From NCBI GenBank assembly GCA_030446745.1, contig JAUJMS010000008.1, positions 1 through 64,000 of the forward strand: a stretch of 64,000 nt of DNA. Reading direction: 5' to 3'. Numbering within the stretch: the stretch's first letter is position 1; each line of letters starts with the position of its first letter. The DNA is from Egibacteraceae bacterium. Its GTDB lineage: Bacteria > Actinomycetota > Nitriliruptoria > Euzebyales > Egibacteraceae. The position numbers and the translations under genes were made by a program. Shown piece by piece: positions 9,647-18,860 of the stretch. A model generated the notes under the pieces. It was given only the letters and a program-made list of their open reading frames with translations, was not told where the DNA came from and ran no database searches.

Positions 9647-10510
9647 ATGCGTGCACGGTCCGCGCTGTTCACCCTCTTCGGCGACGTCGTGCGCCCCGCC
9701 GGTGGCGACGCGTGGCTGACCGCGCTCACCGGCTGCATGGGCGCGCTCGGGTTCACCCCCGAGGCGACGCGCACGGCGCTGCACCGCATGGCCGCCGAGG
9801 GCTGGGTCGAGCCGTCGCGGGTCGGGCGCTACGCCGCCTACCGGCTGACCGACCGCGGCGTCGACCGGCTGGAGGAGGCCGCCGCGCGGATCTACCGCCT
9901 GCGGGCGGTCGAGTGGGACCGGCGCTGGCGCCTGCTGGTGTGCCCCGGCGCCGGCCGCGACGCCGACCTGGCGCGCGCGCTGCGCTGGATGGGCTTCGGG
10001 CAGCTGTCCAGCGACGTGTGGGCGAGCCCGCACCCGCACGGCGAGCGGCTGCGCCGTGTGCTCGGCGACCGCAACGCCGGCGGTGCCGTGCCGTTCGTCG
10101 CGGACGCCTGCGACGACGGTGCCGACGACGAGCGGATCGTCGCGACCGCGTGGGACCTGCGCGGCCTGCGCGACGCCCACGCGGCCTTCATCGGCCGCTG
10201 GGCCGACGTCGCGCCGCCGACCGACCCGGTCGCGGCGTTCACGACGCGCATCCGCCTGGTGCACGACTGGCGGTCGTTTCTGTTCCTCGACCCCGGGCTG
10301 CCGGCGGCGCTGCTCCCCGGCGACTGGCTCGGCGCGGACGCCGCCGCGGTGTTCCACCGCCTGTACGACGCCGTCGACGCCGCCGCGTGGCGTTTCTACG
10401 ACGACCTCGCCGCCGCCGCCCCGCCGCTGCCGGGGCGCCCTGCGACCCCGCTGCGCGCGTCGAGCCCGTTCGCGCGGGGCCTCGACGCGCTCCAAGCCCG
10501 CCCCGCCTAG
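9647..10510 (+). CDS. paaX: PaaX-family transcriptional regulator of phenylacetate catabolism
   Basis: A 287-residue protein. It has an N-terminal winged-helix domain (about 1-85, including LFGDVVRPAGGDAWLTAL, then ATRTALHRMAAEGWV and GRYAAYRLTDRG), a central PaaX ligand domain (WRLLVCP...), and a C-terminal domain with FTTRIRLVHDWRSFLFLDP, a strong PaaX signature. PaaX proteins repress paa genes and release DNA when phenylacetyl-CoA accumulates. The ATG at 9647 has AAGGAGGGG 7 bases before it. paaA begins 27 bases downstream, so the regulator is probably the first gene of the operon it controls. Confidence 0.93.
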   Translation: MRARSALFTLFGDVVRPAGGDAWLTALTGCMGALGFTPEATRTALHRMAAEGWVEPSRVGRYAAYRLTDRGVDRLEEAAARIYRLRAVEWDRRWRLLVCPGAGRDADLARALRWMGFGQLSSDVWASPHPHGERLRRVLGDRNAGGAVPFVADACDDGADDERIVATAWDLRGLRDAHAAFIGRWADVAPPTDPVAAFTTRIRLVHDWRSFLFLDPGLPAALLPGDWLGADAAAVFHRLYDAVDAAAWRFYDDLAAAAPPLPGRPATPLRASSPFARGLDALQARPA

Positions 10511-10537
10511 CCGTTCCCCTTGAGGAGGCGCTCACCG

Positions 10538-11458
10538 ATGAGCTACGAGACCCGCACCGCCGAGTTCAAGGCCGCGATCGACGCCGGGGGCATGGTCGAG
10601 GCCGGCGACTGGATGCCAGACGAGTACCGCCAGGCGGCGCTGCGCTTCATCGAGATGCACGCCAACTCCGAGATCATGGGCGCGCTGCCCGAGCGGGAGT
10701 GGATCGCACGGGCGCCGTCGCTGCGCCGCAAGCTGTCGCTGACCGCGAAGGTGCAGGACGAGGTCGGCCACGGCCACATGCTCTACCGGGTCGCCGAGGA
10801 TCTCGGCAAGTCGCGCGACGCGATGATCGCCGACCTCATCGCCGGCAAGACGAAGTTCCACAACGTCTTCCACTACCCCACCGTCACCTGGGGCGACGTC
10901 GCGGTCATCGGCTTTCTCATCGACGGCGCCGCGCTGGTCACCCAGAAGGCGCTGCTGGAGTGCAGCTACGCCCCGTACGTGCGGGTGCTCAAGCGCATCT
11001 GCGCCGAGGAGAGCCTGCACCAGCGCCACGGCGAGGACGTCGTGCTCGAGCTGTGCGCCGGCAGCGACGCGCAGCGCCAGATGTTCCAGGACGCGGTGAA
11101 CCGCTGGTGGGAGCCGATCATGCAGTTCTTCGGCCCCCCGTCGAAGCCCGAGCGCGACGTGCTGCTGCACTGGCGGCTGAAGACACGCACCAACGAGCAG
11201 CTGCGCCAGCGCTTCTTCGACACCTACGTGCCCAAGCTGTGGGACCTCGGCATCTCGGTGCCCGACCCGGCACTCGCCTACGACGAGGCCGCCGGCGAGT
11301 GGACCTGGACGCAACCGAACTGGGACACCTTCTGGCAGGTGGTCAAGGGCAACGGCCCGATGACCGAGACGCGTCTGGCGTGGCGGCGCTGGATGCACGA
11401 GGCCCACGGCTGGGTGCGCGAGGCGATGGCGGAGTCGCCGGCGCGCAGCGCCGCCTGA
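10538..11458 (+). CDS. paaA: phenylacetyl-CoA epoxidase subunit PaaA (catalytic diiron subunit)
   Basis: A 306-residue ferritin-fold protein. It is the catalytic alpha subunit of the PaaABCE monooxygenase that makes the 1,2-epoxide of phenylacetyl-CoA. The carboxylate-bridged diiron ligands are visible as E45, E75-x-x-H78, E141 and E158-x-x-H161 (HANSEIMG, DEVGHGH, AEESLHQRH). The ATG at 10538 has GAGGAGG 10 bases upstream. An in-frame upstream ATG would include the ribosome site and is not preferred. paaB follows after 6 bases. Confidence 0.97.
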   Translation: MSYETRTAEFKAAIDAGGMVEAGDWMPDEYRQAALRFIEMHANSEIMGALPEREWIARAPSLRRKLSLTAKVQDEVGHGHMLYRVAEDLGKSRDAMIADLIAGKTKFHNVFHYPTVTWGDVAVIGFLIDGAALVTQKALLECSYAPYVRVLKRICAEESLHQRHGEDVVLELCAGSDAQRQMFQDAVNRWWEPIMQFFGPPSKPERDVLLHWRLKTRTNEQLRQRFFDTYVPKLWDLGISVPDPALAYDEAAGEWTWTQPNWDTFWQVVKGNGPMTETRLAWRRWMHEAHGWVREAMAESPARSAA

Positions 11459-11464
11459 CGTCGC

Positions 11465-11833
11465 GTGGACCGCTGGGAGGTCTTCGGCAAGCGCACGCTG
11501 GACGACCCGTGGACGTCGGTCGGGGCGGTGCACGCGCCCGACCGCGAGATGGCGCTGCTGCTCGCCAAGGAGTCGTTCTTCCGCCACGGCGAGGGCGTCG
11601 ACTTCGCCGTCGTGCGCCTCGACGACCTGCACGTGTTCGGCCGCAGCGACCTGCTCGCGTTCGCGACCGACAAGACCTACCGGCTGCAGGCCGGCTACAC
11701 CGGGATGGGCGACAAGCGCCGCCGCGCGACCGCGAAGGCGCAGGCGGCCGGTGCAGTCATCGACCGTCCCCGCCCGGCCGACAAGCGGGTGCTCAACACC
11801 AGCCACCGCCGGCGCGAGGCGGCCGATGACTGA
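11465..11833 (+). CDS. paaB: phenylacetyl-CoA epoxidase subunit PaaB
   Basis: A 122-residue small bridging subunit of the epoxidase, starting at GTG 11465. The order WEVFGKR, then VGAVHAPDREMALLLAKESFFRH, then DFAVVRLDDLHVF is the standard PaaB pattern. PaaB links PaaAC heterodimers and has no active site of its own. The C-terminal extension after about residue 85 (basic, ending RRREAADD) overlaps the start of paaC by 8 bases, which suggests coupled translation. Confidence 0.96.
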   Translation: MDRWEVFGKRTLDDPWTSVGAVHAPDREMALLLAKESFFRHGEGVDFAVVRLDDLHVFGRSDLLAFATDKTYRLQAGYTGMGDKRRRATAKAQAAGAVIDRPRPADKRVLNTSHRRREAADD

Positions 11834-12671
11834 CCCCCGCGTCGACCTGCTGCTCGCCCTCGGTGACGACGAGCTCGTCCTGGGCCACCGCCACGCCCAC
11901 TGGACCGGCGTCGCCCCGCACCTCGAGGAGGACCTCGCGTTCTCGTCGATCGCGCAGGACGAGATCGGCCACGCCGTGGTGTGGTATCGCCTGGCCGGCG
12001 AGTTGACCGGCAAGGACCCCGACGCGCTCGGGCTGGGCCGCCCGCCGGAGGGCTACCGCAACGCCATCCTCGTCGAGCGACCGAACCGCGACTGGGGCTA
12101 CACCGTCGCGCGCCACTACTGCTACGACATCGCCGAGGACGTGCGCCTGACCACCCTGGCCGACTCCTTGTGGACCCCGCTGGCCGAGGCGACCGGCGCG
12201 CTGCGTCGTGAAGAGCGCTACCACCTGCTGCACGCGCGGCTGTGGCTGGACCGGCTGGCGCACGGACCGCTGGACGCGAGAGGCCACCTCGCCGACGGGC
12301 TCGTCGCCGCGCTCGCGGAGGCGCCCGGGCTGTTCGAGCCGCTGCCCGGCGAGGACGAGCTCGTCGCCGACGGGGTGCTGCCGCTCGCGTCTGCCGACCA
12401 GCACACCCGCTGGCGCGACGTCGTCACGGCCGAGCTGACCGCGCTCGGCCTCGAGCACGTCCTCGACGGCAGCGCCCACCACAGCGACGGCGAGTTCGTG
12501 CCGACCTCGTCGGGCGAGTTGCTCGACACTGGCGACGGCGCGGCGGCGGCGGGGGCGGTGGCGTCCGGTGGCGGTCTCGGCGGGCGCCTCGGACGCCACT
12601 CGGAGGACTTCGCCGAGGTGTGGGAGGAGCTGACCGGGACCTACCGCGCGTACCCGGGAGTGAGGTGGTGA
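11826..12671 (+). CDS. paaC: phenylacetyl-CoA epoxidase subunit PaaC (structural)
   Basis: A 281-residue ferritin-fold partner of PaaA. Typical motifs are LLALGDDELVLGHRHAHWTG at the N-terminus, DLAFSSIAQDEIGHA (about 38-52) and ARHYCYDIAEDVRL (about 95-108). PaaC is the inactive paralogue that stabilises PaaA. The C-terminal part contains an unusual Ala/Gly-rich linker (DGAAAAGAVASGGG, about 239-252) before the final helix, longer than in enteric PaaC. The ATG at 11826 lies inside the end of paaB. Confidence 0.95.
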   Translation: MTDPRVDLLLALGDDELVLGHRHAHWTGVAPHLEEDLAFSSIAQDEIGHAVVWYRLAGELTGKDPDALGLGRPPEGYRNAILVERPNRDWGYTVARHYCYDIAEDVRLTTLADSLWTPLAEATGALRREERYHLLHARLWLDRLAHGPLDARGHLADGLVAALAEAPGLFEPLPGEDELVADGVLPLASADQHTRWRDVVTAELTALGLEHVLDGSAHHSDGEFVPTSSGELLDTGDGAAAAGAVASGGGLGGRLGRHSEDFAEVWEELTGTYRAYPGVRW

Positions 12672-12675
12672 CCCG

Positions 12676-13200
12676 TTGACGACCCGCACCGTGCCGACCG
12701 CCGACGACGTGCGCGCCGTGCTCGACACCGTTGCCGACCCCGAGATGCCGCCGGTGACGGTGGCGGAGCTCGGCATGGTCGTGGACGTGCGCGTCGCCGA
12801 CGACGGGGGGCGCACCCGCGTCGAGATCGACCTGGTCGCGACGTTCTCCGGCTGCCCGGCGACCGCGGTGATCCGCGAGGACGTCACCAGGGCGGTCGCG
12901 GCGATGGACGGCGTCGACGAGGTCGCCGTGCGCTTCGTCACGTCGGTGGTGTGGGACCCCGAGCGCATCACCTTGCCGGGGCGGCGCAAGCTGCAGGCGT
13001 TCGGGATCGCCCCGCCCGGCTCCGGGCAGACGCTGGTGCAGATCGGCAGCCGCACCGCGACCGGTCGCCCCGTCGGCGTCGTCTGCCCGCTGTGCGGCTC
13101 GACCGACACGACCGCGGACAGCCCGTTCGGGCCGACGCCGTGCCGCTCGTCGAGCTACTGCAACGCCTGCCGTAACCCGTTCGAAGTCATCAAGCCCTAG
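12676..13200 (+). CDS. paaD: PaaD, MIP18-type iron-sulfur assembly factor of the paa operon
   Basis: A 174-residue protein from a TTG start at 12676, 4 bases after paaC. The N-terminal MIP18/DUF59 domain shows VADPEMPPVTVAELGMVVDV and FSGCPAT. The C-terminus has a zinc-ribbon-like pair, CPLCGS (about 136-141) and CNAC, as in genuine PaaD. PaaD is needed for epoxidase maturation, probably in Fe-S cluster supply to the PaaE reductase. No paaE follows, which is unusual because paaD normally accompanies it. Confidence 0.94.
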   Translation: MTTRTVPTADDVRAVLDTVADPEMPPVTVAELGMVVDVRVADDGGRTRVEIDLVATFSGCPATAVIREDVTRAVAAMDGVDEVAVRFVTSVVWDPERITLPGRRKLQAFGIAPPGSGQTLVQIGSRTATGRPVGVVCPLCGSTDTTADSPFGPTPCRSSSYCNACRNPFEVIKP

Positions 13201-13209
13201 GAGATTCCG

Positions 13210-14718
13210 ATGTCCGACTTTCAGCTGTTCATCGACGGCGAGTTCTGCGAGGCGGCGTCCGGGGACACGTTCGAGACGCTCGACCCGTCCACCGGCGAGT
13301 CCGTCGGCACGGTCGCCAAGGCCGGCGCCGACGACGCCGCCCGCGCGATCGACGCCGCACGCGCGGCCTTCGACGACGGCCGCTGGTCGTTCAAGCGCGG
13401 CAGCGAGCGCGGCAAGATCCTCGCGGCGGTCGCCAAGGGCATCAAGGACCGCGCCCCCGAGCTCGCGGAGCTGGAGAGCCGCGACTCCGGCGCGACGATC
13501 ATGAAGGCGAAGGGCGCCGACATCGGCAGCGCGGTGTTCTGGTTCCGCACGATGGGCGAGTACGCGTCCCGTCTCGATGAGCCCGAGTCCCTGCCGCAGA
13601 CGATCTCACCCGGGCCCAGCTACAACTACCTCGTCCGCGACCCGGTCGGGGTGTGCACCGCGATCATCCCGTGGAACTTCCCGTTGCAGATGGCGGCGTG
13701 GAAGATCTCGATGGCGCTGGCGGCCGGCAACACCATCGTGCTCAAGCCCGCACCTGAGACACCGTGCACCGCGACGCGCCTGGCCGAGATCATGCGCGAC
13801 GCCGGCGTCCCCGACGGCGTCGTGAACATCATCCCCGGCCCCGGGCCGGGCACCGGCGAGGAGCTGGTCAGCAACCCGCGCGTCGACAAGGTCGCGTTCA
13901 CCGGCTCGACCGAGGTCGGCCGCCAGATCATGCAGATGGCCGCGAACACGGTGAAGAAGACGACCCTGGAGTTGGGCGGCAAGTCGGCGCAGGTGGTGCT
14001 CGACGACGCCGATCTGGACCTCGCCGTCGACGGGGTGCTCTACGGGATCTTCTTCCACGCCGGGCAGATCTGCACCGCCGGCAGCCGGCTGCTGCTGCCC
14101 GACGCCCTGTACGACACGTTCGTCGAGCGGCTGCTCGACCGCGTCGGCGACATCAAGGTCGGACCCGCCAACGATCCGGCGAGCACGATGGGACCGCTGG
14201 TGTCGCAGAAGCAGCTCGACACGGTGCTCGGCTACATCGAGCTCGGGTCCAAGGAGGGCGCGACGCTGGCGACCGGCGGGACGCGCCTGACCGACGGCGG
14301 GCTCGACCGCGGGTTCTTCGTCGCGCCGACCATCTTCACCGACGTGACGCCCGACATGACGATCGCGCGCGAGGAGATCTTCGGCCCCGTGCTGTCGGTG
14401 CTGCGCTACGACGACGAGGACGACGCGGTGCGCATCGCCAACGGCACCGACTACGGGCTCTCCGCGGCGGTCTGGGGCAGCCCGACCCGCGCGATGAAGA
14501 TCGCCGGGCGGCTGCAGGCGGGCACCGTGTGGGTCAACGAGTACCACCTGCTCAACCCGCACTACCCGTTCGGCGGCTACAAGCAGTCCGGCATCGGGCG
14601 TGAGCACGGCTACCTCGGGCTGCTCGAGTACACCGAACCCAAGCACGTCCACGTCGGCATCGACCCGAGCCGGCGCAACAAGCGCTGGTTCGACATGACC
14701 ATCCCCCGCCGGCGCTGA
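13210..14718 (+). CDS. NAD(P)-dependent aldehyde dehydrogenase, putative phenylacetaldehyde dehydrogenase
   Basis: A 502-residue ALDH-superfamily enzyme. It has IIPWNFPLQ (152-160), the Rossmann FTGSTEVG segment (about 230-237), general base E254 in LELGGKS and nucleophile C288 in GQICTAGSR. It starts 9 bases after paaD with GGAG upstream, so it belongs to the paa transcript. Oxidation of phenylacetaldehyde to phenylacetate would feed the pathway and fits this position. Sequence alone does not separate this from betaine-aldehyde or other broad ALDHs. It occupies the place where paaE would be expected. Confidence 0.9.
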   Translation: MSDFQLFIDGEFCEAASGDTFETLDPSTGESVGTVAKAGADDAARAIDAARAAFDDGRWSFKRGSERGKILAAVAKGIKDRAPELAELESRDSGATIMKAKGADIGSAVFWFRTMGEYASRLDEPESLPQTISPGPSYNYLVRDPVGVCTAIIPWNFPLQMAAWKISMALAAGNTIVLKPAPETPCTATRLAEIMRDAGVPDGVVNIIPGPGPGTGEELVSNPRVDKVAFTGSTEVGRQIMQMAANTVKKTTLELGGKSAQVVLDDADLDLAVDGVLYGIFFHAGQICTAGSRLLLPDALYDTFVERLLDRVGDIKVGPANDPASTMGPLVSQKQLDTVLGYIELGSKEGATLATGGTRLTDGGLDRGFFVAPTIFTDVTPDMTIAREEIFGPVLSVLRYDDEDDAVRIANGTDYGLSAAVWGSPTRAMKIAGRLQAGTVWVNEYHLLNPHYPFGGYKQSGIGREHGYLGLLEYTEPKHVHVGIDPSRRNKRWFDMTIPRRR

Positions 14719-14733
14719 CACCGGCGCGCCGCC

Positions 14734-15216
14734 ATGCCGGAACGACCGCTGCCGCTGCACGGGGTGCGCGAGACGCTGCTGGAGCCGGAGCCGGCGGCGT
14801 CGACCGCCGGCCTGGCCGCGGCGCTCGGGGCGCACGACGAGGGGCCGCGGGCGCTGGGCCGGCGCCTGCGTGAGCTGGTCACCGCGCAGCCGACGTTTCT
14901 CGACGGCTGGGCGCATCTGGCGCTGTGGGCGCTGGAGGAAGGCGACCCGGTCGCGGCCTACGCCTTCGCCCGGACGGGCTATCACCGCGGCCTGGACCGA
15001 ATCCGCCGTGCCGGCTGGCACGGCCAGGGGCCGGTCCCGTGGGACCACGAGCCCAACCGCGGGTTCCTGCGCAGCGTCCACGCCCTGCTGCGCGCCGCCG
15101 CGATGATCGGCGAGCTGGACGAGGCCCGCCGCTGCCGCGACTTCTTGCTCGAGCTGGACCCCGAGGATGCTTTGAGCGTGCGCGACGTGGACGTCGGGGC
15201 GTTGGGCGGGGCGTAG
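14734..15216 (+). CDS. DUF3151 protein
   Basis: A 160-residue actinobacterial protein of unknown biochemical role. The DUF3151 core is clear: ALGRRLRELVTAQPTFLDGW, AYAFARTGYHRGLDRIRRAG (about 73-92), GQGPVPWDHEPNRGFLR (about 95-111), and CRDFLLELDP near the end. It follows the ALDH gene by 15 bases and could be the last gene of the paa transcript, but DUF3151 genes occur in many contexts, so the link may be only positional. Confidence 0.9.
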   Translation: MPERPLPLHGVRETLLEPEPAASTAGLAAALGAHDEGPRALGRRLRELVTAQPTFLDGWAHLALWALEEGDPVAAYAFARTGYHRGLDRIRRAGWHGQGPVPWDHEPNRGFLRSVHALLRAAAMIGELDEARRCRDFLLELDPEDALSVRDVDVGALGGA

Positions 15217-15291
15217 CGGGGGGCGTGTCTGGTGGGGCGTTGGCGGGGCGGCGGGCGAGTGGCGGGGCGGGGCGGGTTCGTAGGCGCAGCC

Positions 15292-15705
15292 GTGCGCTTC
15301 TGGCTCGTCATGCAGGCCGCGGCGGGGGTAGGGCTTGTCTTCATGGCGACGACGCCCTATTACGGCCGGGGCGCGATCTCCGGGATCGCGATGATTGTTT
15401 ATGCTATTGTCTCCTACCTCGCGTTTCGTTATGGCCGTTTCCTTGACCGCGAGGCGACAAGGCAACCGTGGCGACGTGCGCTGGCGGCTGCTGGCCTGAA
15501 CGTCGTTCTTCTCGGTCTCACCATCGTCACCTTCTCAGCAATATTTGGCGTTCTACCACCCAGCCGCTTGAATCTGCTTTACTGGGTCGATCCATATGGA
15601 CCTGATTGTGAGCTTTCAGCGGCATACGTCGAACGCATACCCATACTCGGAGGCGACGTCTCGGCGGGCGACATGTGTCCCCTGATCGGCACCATCGCTG
15701 ATTGA
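15292..15705 (+). CDS. small membrane protein, lower-GC orphan
   Basis: A 137-residue protein from GTG 15292 (a GTG at 15232 would add a Gly/Arg-rich leader and is less likely). It has three hydrophobic segments: FWLVMQAAAGVGLVFMA, ISGIAMIVYAIVSYLAF, and AAAGLNVVLLGLTIVTFSAIFG. The C-terminal extracytoplasmic tail has two Cys (DPYGPDC and DMCPLIG). The DNA here uses A/T-ending codons and is visibly less GC-rich than its neighbours, as is the spacer to 15,930, a mark of recent acquisition. I recognise no family and see no ribosome site. The 15706-15934 spacer holds no gene apart from the promoter-like TACTAT at 15923. Confidence 0.5.
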   Translation: MRFWLVMQAAAGVGLVFMATTPYYGRGAISGIAMIVYAIVSYLAFRYGRFLDREATRQPWRRALAAAGLNVVLLGLTIVTFSAIFGVLPPSRLNLLYWVDPYGPDCELSAAYVERIPILGGDVSAGDMCPLIGTIAD

Positions 15706-15934
15706 GTGGTTGCCAGTGTCGCGCCGCATACGAGGCTTTCCGTCTTACACCGTGGACGCGAGCTGACGCGCCTGGAGCGCTGTGCTGAGGCGGTCTGGGG
15801 CGGCGACCGGAGGCGGGCGCAACCGGGGCGCTGTCCCCACAGCGTCCCGTGATCAAGAGAAAGTCGGCGCGAAAATCCGCAAAAAGCCTGTGGAACGACG
15901 GGTTTCTGTCGGACCGGTCGCGTACTATACGAAC

Positions 15935-17650
15935 ATGCGTACGAGTCCGGCGACTGGCCGGGGCGGCTGCCCGACCCGCCAGGCGGTCGATGCGTCCCTC
16001 CGGACGCTGACGGCGCTGGACGACGCGGGTGTGGCCACGGCGGCCGGCCGGGTGCTGGAGCGGCTGGACGACGCCGGCCTGCGCGCGCCGTAATCAACGA
16101 CGGGTTGGGCCGGCTGGACGGCGCCGGAGTGCGCACCGTCATCGCCGACGAGGTCGCGCGGCTGGATGACGCGGGGCGGCTCGGCGTGGCCGACGCGCTG
16201 CTCGCCGAGGCCGGCGACGCGGCCGCGTTGACGGTGGCGGGCAAGGCGTTGGGCCGGGTGGCTTCGAACCCGTTGGGCGGCGATGTGGACGACGCGGCGT
16301 TGGCGGTGTCGGTCGAACGGCTGCAGCGGCTGGAAGCCACGGTGGCCGGGGAGAAGCTGCGCCGGGTCGCGGAGATGGCCGCGCGCGGGTCGAGCCGTGT
16401 GACCGGTGACCGGTCGCCGACCGATCTGCTGTGCCGGCTCGGGTTGACCCGCGGGGAGGCCGCGTCGCAGGTGGCGGCGGCCGCCGCGTTGCAACAACTG
16501 CCGTCCACCCGCGCCGCGCTGGAGCGGGGCGACATCGGGCTGGGCCACGCAACGGCCGCCGCCCGCACGCTCGGCCAGCTCGCCGACGCCGGCGGGCCCG
16601 GTGCCCGTGACACCGTCGACCGGCTCGACACGCTGGTCGCCGGCGCCGCCGGCGGCGAGAGCGCCGGTCGCGGTGATGCAGCCGACGGCGCCGGCGACGC
16701 CGGCACCGGCGACGGTGGGGTGGTCGGCCGCGGCGGCCGTCGGGTGGACCGGCGCGAGTTGGGTCGCCGGCTCGACGGGTTCGCGCACACGGTCAACGAC
16801 GACGTGCTCGCCGACCGGGCGCTGCGCGCCAAGCAGCTGCGCCGGTTCGCGTTGACTCCCGGCCCCGACGGGGCGTGGACCGCCGCCGGCCAGTTGGAAC
16901 CGGTCGCCGGCGCGACCCTGCACGGCCTGCTGGGCCGCCTCGCCGGCCGTCACGGGCCCGACGACGCCCGGTCGCAGCCGCAGCGGATGGCCGACGCGTT
17001 GGCCGCCGTCACCACCCTGGCGGCGGGCAACCCGGCGCTGCGCACCGCCGACCGCCGAGCCCACCGGCGACGGCGACGACGGTGGGGCGATGGACCGGGC
17101 GGCGGCGCGGCGGGTCGCGCGCGCGATGGCCGCCACCCGCGCGCAGGTGCTGGTGATCACCACCGTCGACGCGCTGCACGGCGTCCCCGGCGCCGACCCG
17201 GCGGAGGTCGACGGGTACGGGGCGGTGTGCACCGCCACCGCCCGCCAAATCTGCTGCGACGCGCAGGTCACCACCGTGGTCACCGCCGCCGACGGCGACG
17301 TGCTGCGCGTCGGCCGGGCCCGGCGCAACCCGACCACCCGCCAGCGGGTCGCGGTGATCGTGCGCGACCGGCGCTGCGTCGGCTGCCACGCCCCGGCGGT
17401 GCGCTGCCAGGTCCACCACGTCCACTGGTGGCGCGACCACGGGCCCACCGACGTCGACAACCTCACCCTGCTCTGCTGGCCGTGCCACGCCGACGTCCAC
17501 CACGGCCACACCACCGTCACCCGACAACCCGACGGGCGCTACACCACCCACCACTGGGCGGCGTCGCGGCCCCGCCGCCGCGGCGCCCCAGCGACATACC
17601 CCATGACCCGACCCCTCCGGACCGCCGGCCCGGAGACCTCGGGCTGTGCG
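15935..17650 (+). pseudogene. DUF222-HNH endonuclease family gene (13E12-like), broken by two frameshifts
   Basis: Three pieces of one protein lie in different frames. Piece one (ATG 15935) stops at TAA 16091-16093. Removing one CG from the CGCGCG run at about 16085 would join it to piece two, restoring ERLDDAGLRAVIN and continuing GRLDGAGVRTVIADE. Piece two carries the DUF222 helical domain to about 17045. Piece three, from about 17045, has QVLVITTVDALHG and an HNH core with RRCVGCH, CQVHHVHWWRDHGPTDVDN and CWPCHADVHH. Intact relatives are DUF222-HNH proteins repeated through actinobacterial genomes, of uncertain role. The third frame has no clear native stop and runs to 17980. Confidence 0.8.
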
Positions 17651-18061
17651 CTCACTGGTCCACCGGCCGGCGAGGTGTCGGGCGGCGGCGCGCAGCCGGG
17701 CGCGGGACGCGGAGCCCGGACGCATGGCCGCCGCTCGCGCTTCCTATCGCGAAACCGCGGACACGGACTCGAGCCGTCAAGGAGGCACCCGCACGCCCTA
17801 ATGGATCAGTGCTCAACCGGCACGCCATCCCGCAAGTCGTCGCTCCTCCTCAGCTGCCGGCAGGGGCACGATTTAGGCATAGAACTCGCTGCGCCATGGG
17901 CGGACCAGTGCTCACCTGCCGGTCGGCTCGGACAACAACCTGGCGGAACAGGCGCGGCTGTTACGACCCCATTAGGGTGAACGGCGACGCGGTCGCCGGT
18001 GTGCCGTCAGGCATGGCGCCGGCGCACGGGGGAACGGTGCGCACGGACCCGAGGAGGACGC
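17650..18061. other. remnant-like stretch after the HNH pseudogene
   Basis: About 400 bases without a credible intact gene. At 17915-17975 one frame reads LPVGSDNNLAEQARLLRP followed by a stop. That resembles the DNNLAE...R C-terminal motif of IS66-type transposases, but the match is short and may be chance. The base composition is more mixed than the flanks. A likely reading is degraded mobile or intergenic DNA. Confidence 0.3.
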
Positions 18062-18241
18062 ATGGCTGTGACGATCGAAGTCAAGACGGCGATCCGCATC
18101 GCGGAGCTCCTCGACCTGTTCGCCGAACTGCCGTCGACACCGCCGGTGCTCACCGACGAGGCGCGGCAACACGCCGTGACGCTGCTGGACCTGCTCGAGC
18201 ACGAAGACTTTCGCCGACCCCGCCCCGACACCGCGCGCTAG
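18062..18241 (+). CDS. small hypothetical protein (59 aa)
   Basis: A short protein starting at ATG 18062 with an excellent GAGGAGG 4 bases upstream. It is predicted to be helical and acidic (IRIAELLDLFAEL, then ARQHAVTLLDLLEHEDFRR), with no Cys and no signal peptide. The strong ribosome site and clean stop make it a believable gene. No family is recognised. Its stop overlaps the convergent SRPBCC gene by 4 bases (CTAG). Confidence 0.6.
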   Translation: MAVTIEVKTAIRIAELLDLFAELPSTPPVLTDEARQHAVTLLDLLEHEDFRRPRPDTAR

Positions 18242-18693
18242 GCCTCGCCCACGCGTTCGCAGACGCGTTTGAGGTTCGCCAGGCTGCGCCGGAACACCCG
18301 CCGGACGTGCGGCACGGCGAGGACACCGGCGACCGTGTCGCCGACCACACCGAACGGCGGGTCGAGCTCCTCCCACCACGTCATGCGCGTCCCGTGGCGC
18401 GTGGGCTCCAACTCGAAGGCACCCACGCCGGCCATCAGCCAGTCGAGATGGCGTACGCCGACGGTGACGCCCTCGTGCCAGTCGGTGACCACCATGTCGT
18501 CGGTGATCACCAGGCCGGCGACGATGTCGGTGCGGCAGCGCAGCACCACGCCGGCGCCTTCCCGCTGGGGGCTGAGCACCGTGACGCTGCGCGCGTCGAC
18601 CATCCATCGCGGCTGCGCCTCCCAGTCCACGAGGACGCGCCAGACCACGGCCGGCGGCGCCTCGATGTGAACCGTCTCCTCGATCCGCGCCAC
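18238..18693 (-). CDS. SRPBCC (START/polyketide-cyclase-like) ligand-binding protein
   Basis: A 151-residue single-domain protein. The opening strand IEETVHIEAPPAVVWRVLVDWEAQPRWM is the classic SRPBCC start. Alternating strands follow (VVLRCRTDIVAGLVITDDMVV, VGVRHLDWLMAG, TRMTWWEELDPP), then the long C-terminal helix RRSLANLKRVCERV. The fold binds hydrophobic ligands in a cavity. Specific cargo cannot be told. It stands divergent from the alpha/beta hydrolase 168 bases away. Confidence 0.85.
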   Translation of the reverse strand: MARIEETVHIEAPPAVVWRVLVDWEAQPRWMVDARSVTVLSPQREGAGVVLRCRTDIVAGLVITDDMVVTDWHEGVTVGVRHLDWLMAGVGAFELEPTRHGTRMTWWEELDPPFGVVGDTVAGVLAVPHVRRVFRRSLANLKRVCERVGEA

Positions 18694-18860
18694 GGGTCCT
18701 CCTCGGGTTTGGCCGCCAGTATCCGTCGGCTAGCCTGAGCGCCAACGTCGACGGCGCGCCCAACCAGCCGCCGTCGAGCCCGCTGCCTGTCGTGCGCCAC
18801 CGCGCCGGGGCCGGGCGACGACGCCCGACCGGGCGTGCCAGCAGCCGCACGGGAGCACGG

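Noticed and set aside
15579-16832. Minus-strand 417-codon open frame over the HNH region
   Set aside because: It translates to Ser/Pro/Arg-rich low-complexity sequence and is a shadow of GC-rich coding on the plus strand, where the DUF222 protein is recognisable.
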